A stretch of 7,906 nt of DNA from Pseudomonadota bacterium (GTDB lineage Bacteria; Pseudomonadota; Alphaproteobacteria; Rhizobiales; Xanthobacteraceae): assembly GCA_023405565.1 (NCBI GenBank), contig JAEXXW010000106.1:1-7906 (forward strand). Reading direction: 5' to 3'. Below the pieces are notes generated by a model. It made no database searches. It had not been told where the DNA came from and was given only the letters and a program-made list of their open reading frames with translations. The translations under genes were made by a program, and so were the position numbers. Of this stretch, positions 5,657-7,906 are shown piece after piece (position 1 is the stretch's first letter; every line of letters starts with the position of its first letter).

Positions 5657-7079
5657 AATGTTTATCGAGTGATTTTTGACTGGCAGCCAAAGCCTGATCC
5701 AAATCAGGGCGGTGACGATGCCAGGTCGTGGCGTCTTCGTAAGCCTGCGCGACCCGATACATTGTCTTCTCGGCAAAGGCCGCCGCAACCACCTGCGCCC
5801 CGATGGGTAATCCGCTTTTCGAAAAGCCTATAGGAATGGAGAGTGCTGGCGTGCCGCTCAGATTGAAAGGTGTCCGCGCTTGACGATCGTAGGTGCGATC
5901 GATTTCGACCTCATCATCGATCGCACATGGCAATTCGTGGCTTGAAACGCAAAGGGCCGCGTCGACTGTCGACAGTGCATCGGCGATTGCACGACACAGA
6001 TGGGCGCGCATCTGCTGCCCCCGGATGTAGTCGGCCGCGCTCAGAAACGCGCCAGGCAAAAGCCGTGTTCGCCCGCGTTGGCCGTAATCGCTGATGCGAC
6101 TCTTGAGCCACCGCTCATGTACCGCATAGCCTTCAGCCTGCAGGATCAGACGGCCGCATCCGACAAAGCTGTCGAGCGGCGGCAGTTTGAGCGGCACGAT
6201 TTCTGCGCCAAGGTCTTCATAGACCCTTAAACAGGTGTCAAAAGCTGCTCGAATTTCAGCATTGGCTGCCGCACCAAACTCTTCCAACACTCCAAGGCTG
6301 AGGCCTTGCACGCCTTTTCGAAGATCGGATTGCAGATCGGCAGACGGATAAGACACACTGCTTGGATCCTCTGTATCGCGCGCAATCAGTGCTTCCAGGG
6401 CGATGGCATTGTCTGCATTTCCACGCGTAAGCGCACCCACATGATCAAGCGAAAATGAGAGCGGAAAGACGCCCGTACGACTGACTGCTCCGTAGGTCGG
6501 CTTAACTCCTGTGATCCCGCACGCGGTCGCAGGATTGCGAACCGAACCACCGGTATCTGTTCCAAGCGCGACAGGAGCAAAGCCGGCCGCGACTGCTACG
6601 CCTGAACCGCTGGACGATCCTCCGGGGTGAACTCCGCGATTCCAAGGGTTGCGCGCTGGCTGCCAGGGTAAATCGAAGGAAGGACCTCCCGTCGCAAATT
6701 CGTGCATGGCGGTCTTGCCGATGAATACGGCGCCAGCATCACGCAAACGCCGCACCACATACGCATCGCGCTCCGCGATGTGATCCATTCTGACTTTGGA
6801 ATGAGCAGAGGTGCGCTGCCCGGCGACATCGAAAATGTCTTTCAGCGCAATCGGGATACCGTGCAGTGTGCCACGCCAAAGCCCTCTGCCGATTTCGTCC
6901 TCTGCTCTGCGCGCCGCTGCCAGTGCACCATCGCGATCCACGTGAATGAATGCATTGAGCGCGTGTTCGTACCGATCGATGCGCGACAGAAACGCCGAAA
7001 GATACTCCAACGGCGACAGCTTACGCGTCCGCAGGAGATCGGACGCTGCCGTAAGCGACAGTTCGGTCAGGGCATCCAT
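5655..7079 (-). CDS. Amidase-signature family hydrolase
   Basis: 474 residues, usual length for the family (GatA, AtzE and relatives). It hydrolyses an amide bond in the cytoplasm with a Ser-cisSer-Lys triad. Triad visible: K80 in GIPIALKD, cis-Ser S155 in the glycine/serine-rich GGSSSGSG loop, nucleophile S179 in GTDTGGSVRNPA; the spacings of 75 and 24 residues match those of characterised amidase-signature enzymes such as FAAH. RNPATACGITGVKPTYGAVS (181-200) and the C-terminal FNLSGTPALSIPIG (405-418) are further hallmarks. A helical N-terminal segment (about 1-60) precedes the core. First gene of the operon, 110 bp downstream of the LysR gene. The start is fixed by an in-frame TGA three codons upstream (7086-7088); the Shine-Dalgarno is weak. 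The substrate cannot be read: GatA is unlikely because gatB is absent and the neighbours are catabolic, while an AtzE-like carboxybiuret or ureido-acid amidase is a fair guess. Confidence 0.95.
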   Translation of the reverse strand: MDALTELSLTAASDLLRTRKLSPLEYLSAFLSRIDRYEHALNAFIHVDRDGALAAARRAEDEIGRGLWRGTLHGIPIALKDIFDVAGQRTSAHSKVRMDHIAERDAYVVRRLRDAGAVFIGKTAMHEFATGGPSFDLPWQPARNPWNRGVHPGGSSSGSGVAVAAGFAPVALGTDTGGSVRNPATACGITGVKPTYGAVSRTGVFPLSFSLDHVGALTRGNADNAIALEALIARDTEDPSSVSYPSADLQSDLRKGVQGLSLGVLEEFGAAANAEIRAAFDTCLRVYEDLGAEIVPLKLPPLDSFVGCGRLILQAEGYAVHERWLKSRISDYGQRGRTRLLPGAFLSAADYIRGQQMRAHLCRAIADALSTVDAALCVSSHELPCAIDDEVEIDRTYDRQARTPFNLSGTPALSIPIGFSKSGLPIGAQVVAAAFAEKTMYRVAQAYEDATTWHRHRPDLDQALAASQKSLDKH

Positions 7080-7119
7080 GCGGATTCATCAAATCCCACA
7101 GCAGAATTGCTATCGGATG

Positions 7120-7147
7120 ATTATTCCATATAAGAATTATGTGTCAA
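7120..7147 (-). promoter_or_regulatory. Sigma70-like promoter for the amidase operon
   Basis: On the minus strand, TTGACA (7142-7147, perfect) and AATAAT (7120-7125, five of six) are separated by 16 bp inside the AT-rich spacer. The start of transcription would fall near 7113, about 34 nt before the amidase ATG. It is well placed for independent transcription of the operon despite the codirectional LysR gene upstream. Confidence 0.6.
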
Positions 7148-7173
7148 TTATCATTCCGAAATATTGGATAATT
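7146..7173. promoter_or_regulatory. Inverted repeat, candidate LysR-type operator
   Basis: AATTATC (7146-7152) and GATAATT (7167-7173) form a perfect 7-bp inverted repeat with a 14-bp spacer, overlapping the upstream edge of the -35 box. That is where LysR-type activators usually bind. A related half site, GGAATAATCAT on the minus strand (7127-7117), lies 30 bp from GGAATGATAAT (7157-7147), about three helical turns, and overlaps the -10. AT-richness raises the chance of coincidence. Confidence 0.45.
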
Positions 7174-7189
7174 AACTGATATTAAATGT

Positions 7190-7906
7190 CTATTTTCTGC
7201 GCAGTCTAGTTACGTTACTCGGGGCAGTGCTGGCTGCCTCCAGGAGGCCGATGAGCGTTTCGGCGTATTCCGATAGCGGCCGTGCCCGATTGCGCACGAC
7301 GCCGACGACTTCCGATGGAAGGAAGCGATCGAGGCTAACAATGCCCAAGGAAATGCGCGCCTCTGTCGTTGCCGCGCCGCGCAGGCCCACCGCAAGTCCT
7401 AGCCCTAGTTCGACATAACGTTCGAGTAGATCCATGCTGTCGAGTTCGACCGCAATATCATAGGCGACCCCAAGGCGCCTGAATTCGCTCTCTAGCAGTG
7501 CGCGTGTTTGAGTCTGAAAGCGTGGCAGGATCAGCGGGTATTGCGCCACATCTTTCAATGAATGCGGTGGTTGCGACGTGAAGGGATGATCCTTCGGTGT
7601 GATGAGTATCCGTTCCGAGGGAAACAGCGGCGTGAAGTCGAAACGTCGCGAGCCCACCATATCCGGCGCAATAGCGAAATCGACACTCCCCGATTGCACG
7701 AGTTCGAATGCCTCCTCTTTGGTTCCGGACCGTATCCGCACCCGCGCCGAGGGGTGTGTTGCCCGCAGATCGCGGACCGCCTCAGGCAATACATAGCCGA
7801 TAAAGCCGTGTGGTACGGCAATGGTGACAGGCGGGCTTGCGGCCAGCGGTGCGCGGTTGCTCAAGCCCTCGAGGCCTTCCACCAAAGGTTCCGCCATGCG
7901 GAAGAG
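7190..7906 (-). CDS. LysR-type transcriptional regulator, CysB-like effector domain (partial)
   Basis: 238 residues of the C-terminal part are visible; the frame is open through the right edge, so the N-terminal winged helix-turn-helix and start lie outside. The first visible residues (LFRMAEPLVEGLEGL) fit the linker helix, and the methionine at 7897 is internal rather than the start. The periplasmic-binding-like effector domain begins near VTIAVPHGFIGYVLPEAV. Family features include VDFAIAPD, LITPKDHPF, a LKDVAQYPLI segment, and MDLLERYVELGLGLAVG, typical of the CysB/Cbl branch of LysR regulators. It ends in a basic tail (RLRRK). It is codirectional with the amidase operon, 110 bp upstream, rather than divergent as is usual for LysR genes, but the promoter and inverted repeat between them make it the likely regulator. 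The inducer is probably a substrate or intermediate of the pathway (inference). Confidence 0.92.
   Translation of the reverse strand, partial: LFRMAEPLVEGLEGLSNRAPLAASPPVTIAVPHGFIGYVLPEAVRDLRATHPSARVRIRSGTKEEAFELVQSGSVDFAIAPDMVGSRRFDFTPLFPSERILITPKDHPFTSQPPHSLKDVAQYPLILPRFQTQTRALLESEFRRLGVAYDIAVELDSMDLLERYVELGLGLAVGLRGAATTEARISLGIVSLDRFLPSEVVGVVRNRARPLSEYAETLIGLLEAASTAPSNVTRLRRK

Noticed and set aside
1..7906. CRISPR array, tRNA, rRNA or toxin-antitoxin pair
   Set aside because: No regularly spaced repeats, no cloverleaf-like or rRNA sequence recognised, and no paired small genes of that kind were seen.

Overview
The window looks like a chromosomal segment of an alphaproteobacterium, most likely a Hyphomicrobiales member close to Bradyrhizobium. 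The evidence is the moderately high GC content, the rhizobial style of the cytochrome c oxidase subunits, and the accessory operon with a Bug-type binding protein. The assignment rests on reading the proteins, not on a database search. All intact genes lie on the minus strand; the only plus-strand coding matter is two decayed remnants.

Layout, left to right. Positions 1-1983 hold the start of an aa3-type cytochrome c oxidase operon: subunit II (1150-1983), then subunit I (1099 down to the left edge, C-terminus outside). Positions 1984-2254 are a non-coding, partly AT-rich spacer with a weak candidate promoter for the cox genes. Positions 2255-2667 are a wrecked IS5-family transposase with an internal deletion. 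It runs directly into 2655-3347, an open frame without a natural start that looks like the 3' remnant of a larger plus-strand gene. Positions 3435-7079 are a four-gene minus-strand operon, read right to left: amidase-signature hydrolase, PuuE/NodB-like polysaccharide-deacetylase-family enzyme, Bug/TctC periplasmic binding protein, and a 72-residue GatC/AtzG-like protein. Positions 7190-7906 hold the effector-binding half of a LysR-type regulator of CysB flavour, cut by the right edge. Between it and the amidase is an AT-rich 110-bp spacer with a good sigma70-like promoter and an inverted repeat that may be the regulator's operator.

How the genes may work together (inference). The operon reads as a catabolic cassette. 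The binding protein captures a small carboxylate-like or amide-like compound in the periplasm. The PuuE-like enzyme may open a cyclic amide or ureide or deacylate it, and the amidase, perhaps held in a GatCA/AtzGE-like complex with the 72-residue protein, hydrolyses the remaining amide. The LysR protein would sense the compound. No tctA/tctB membrane genes are in the window, so the binding protein is an orphan here. The parts are recognisable families; the combination, the placement of the small protein at the far end of the operon, and the substrate are the points of interest.
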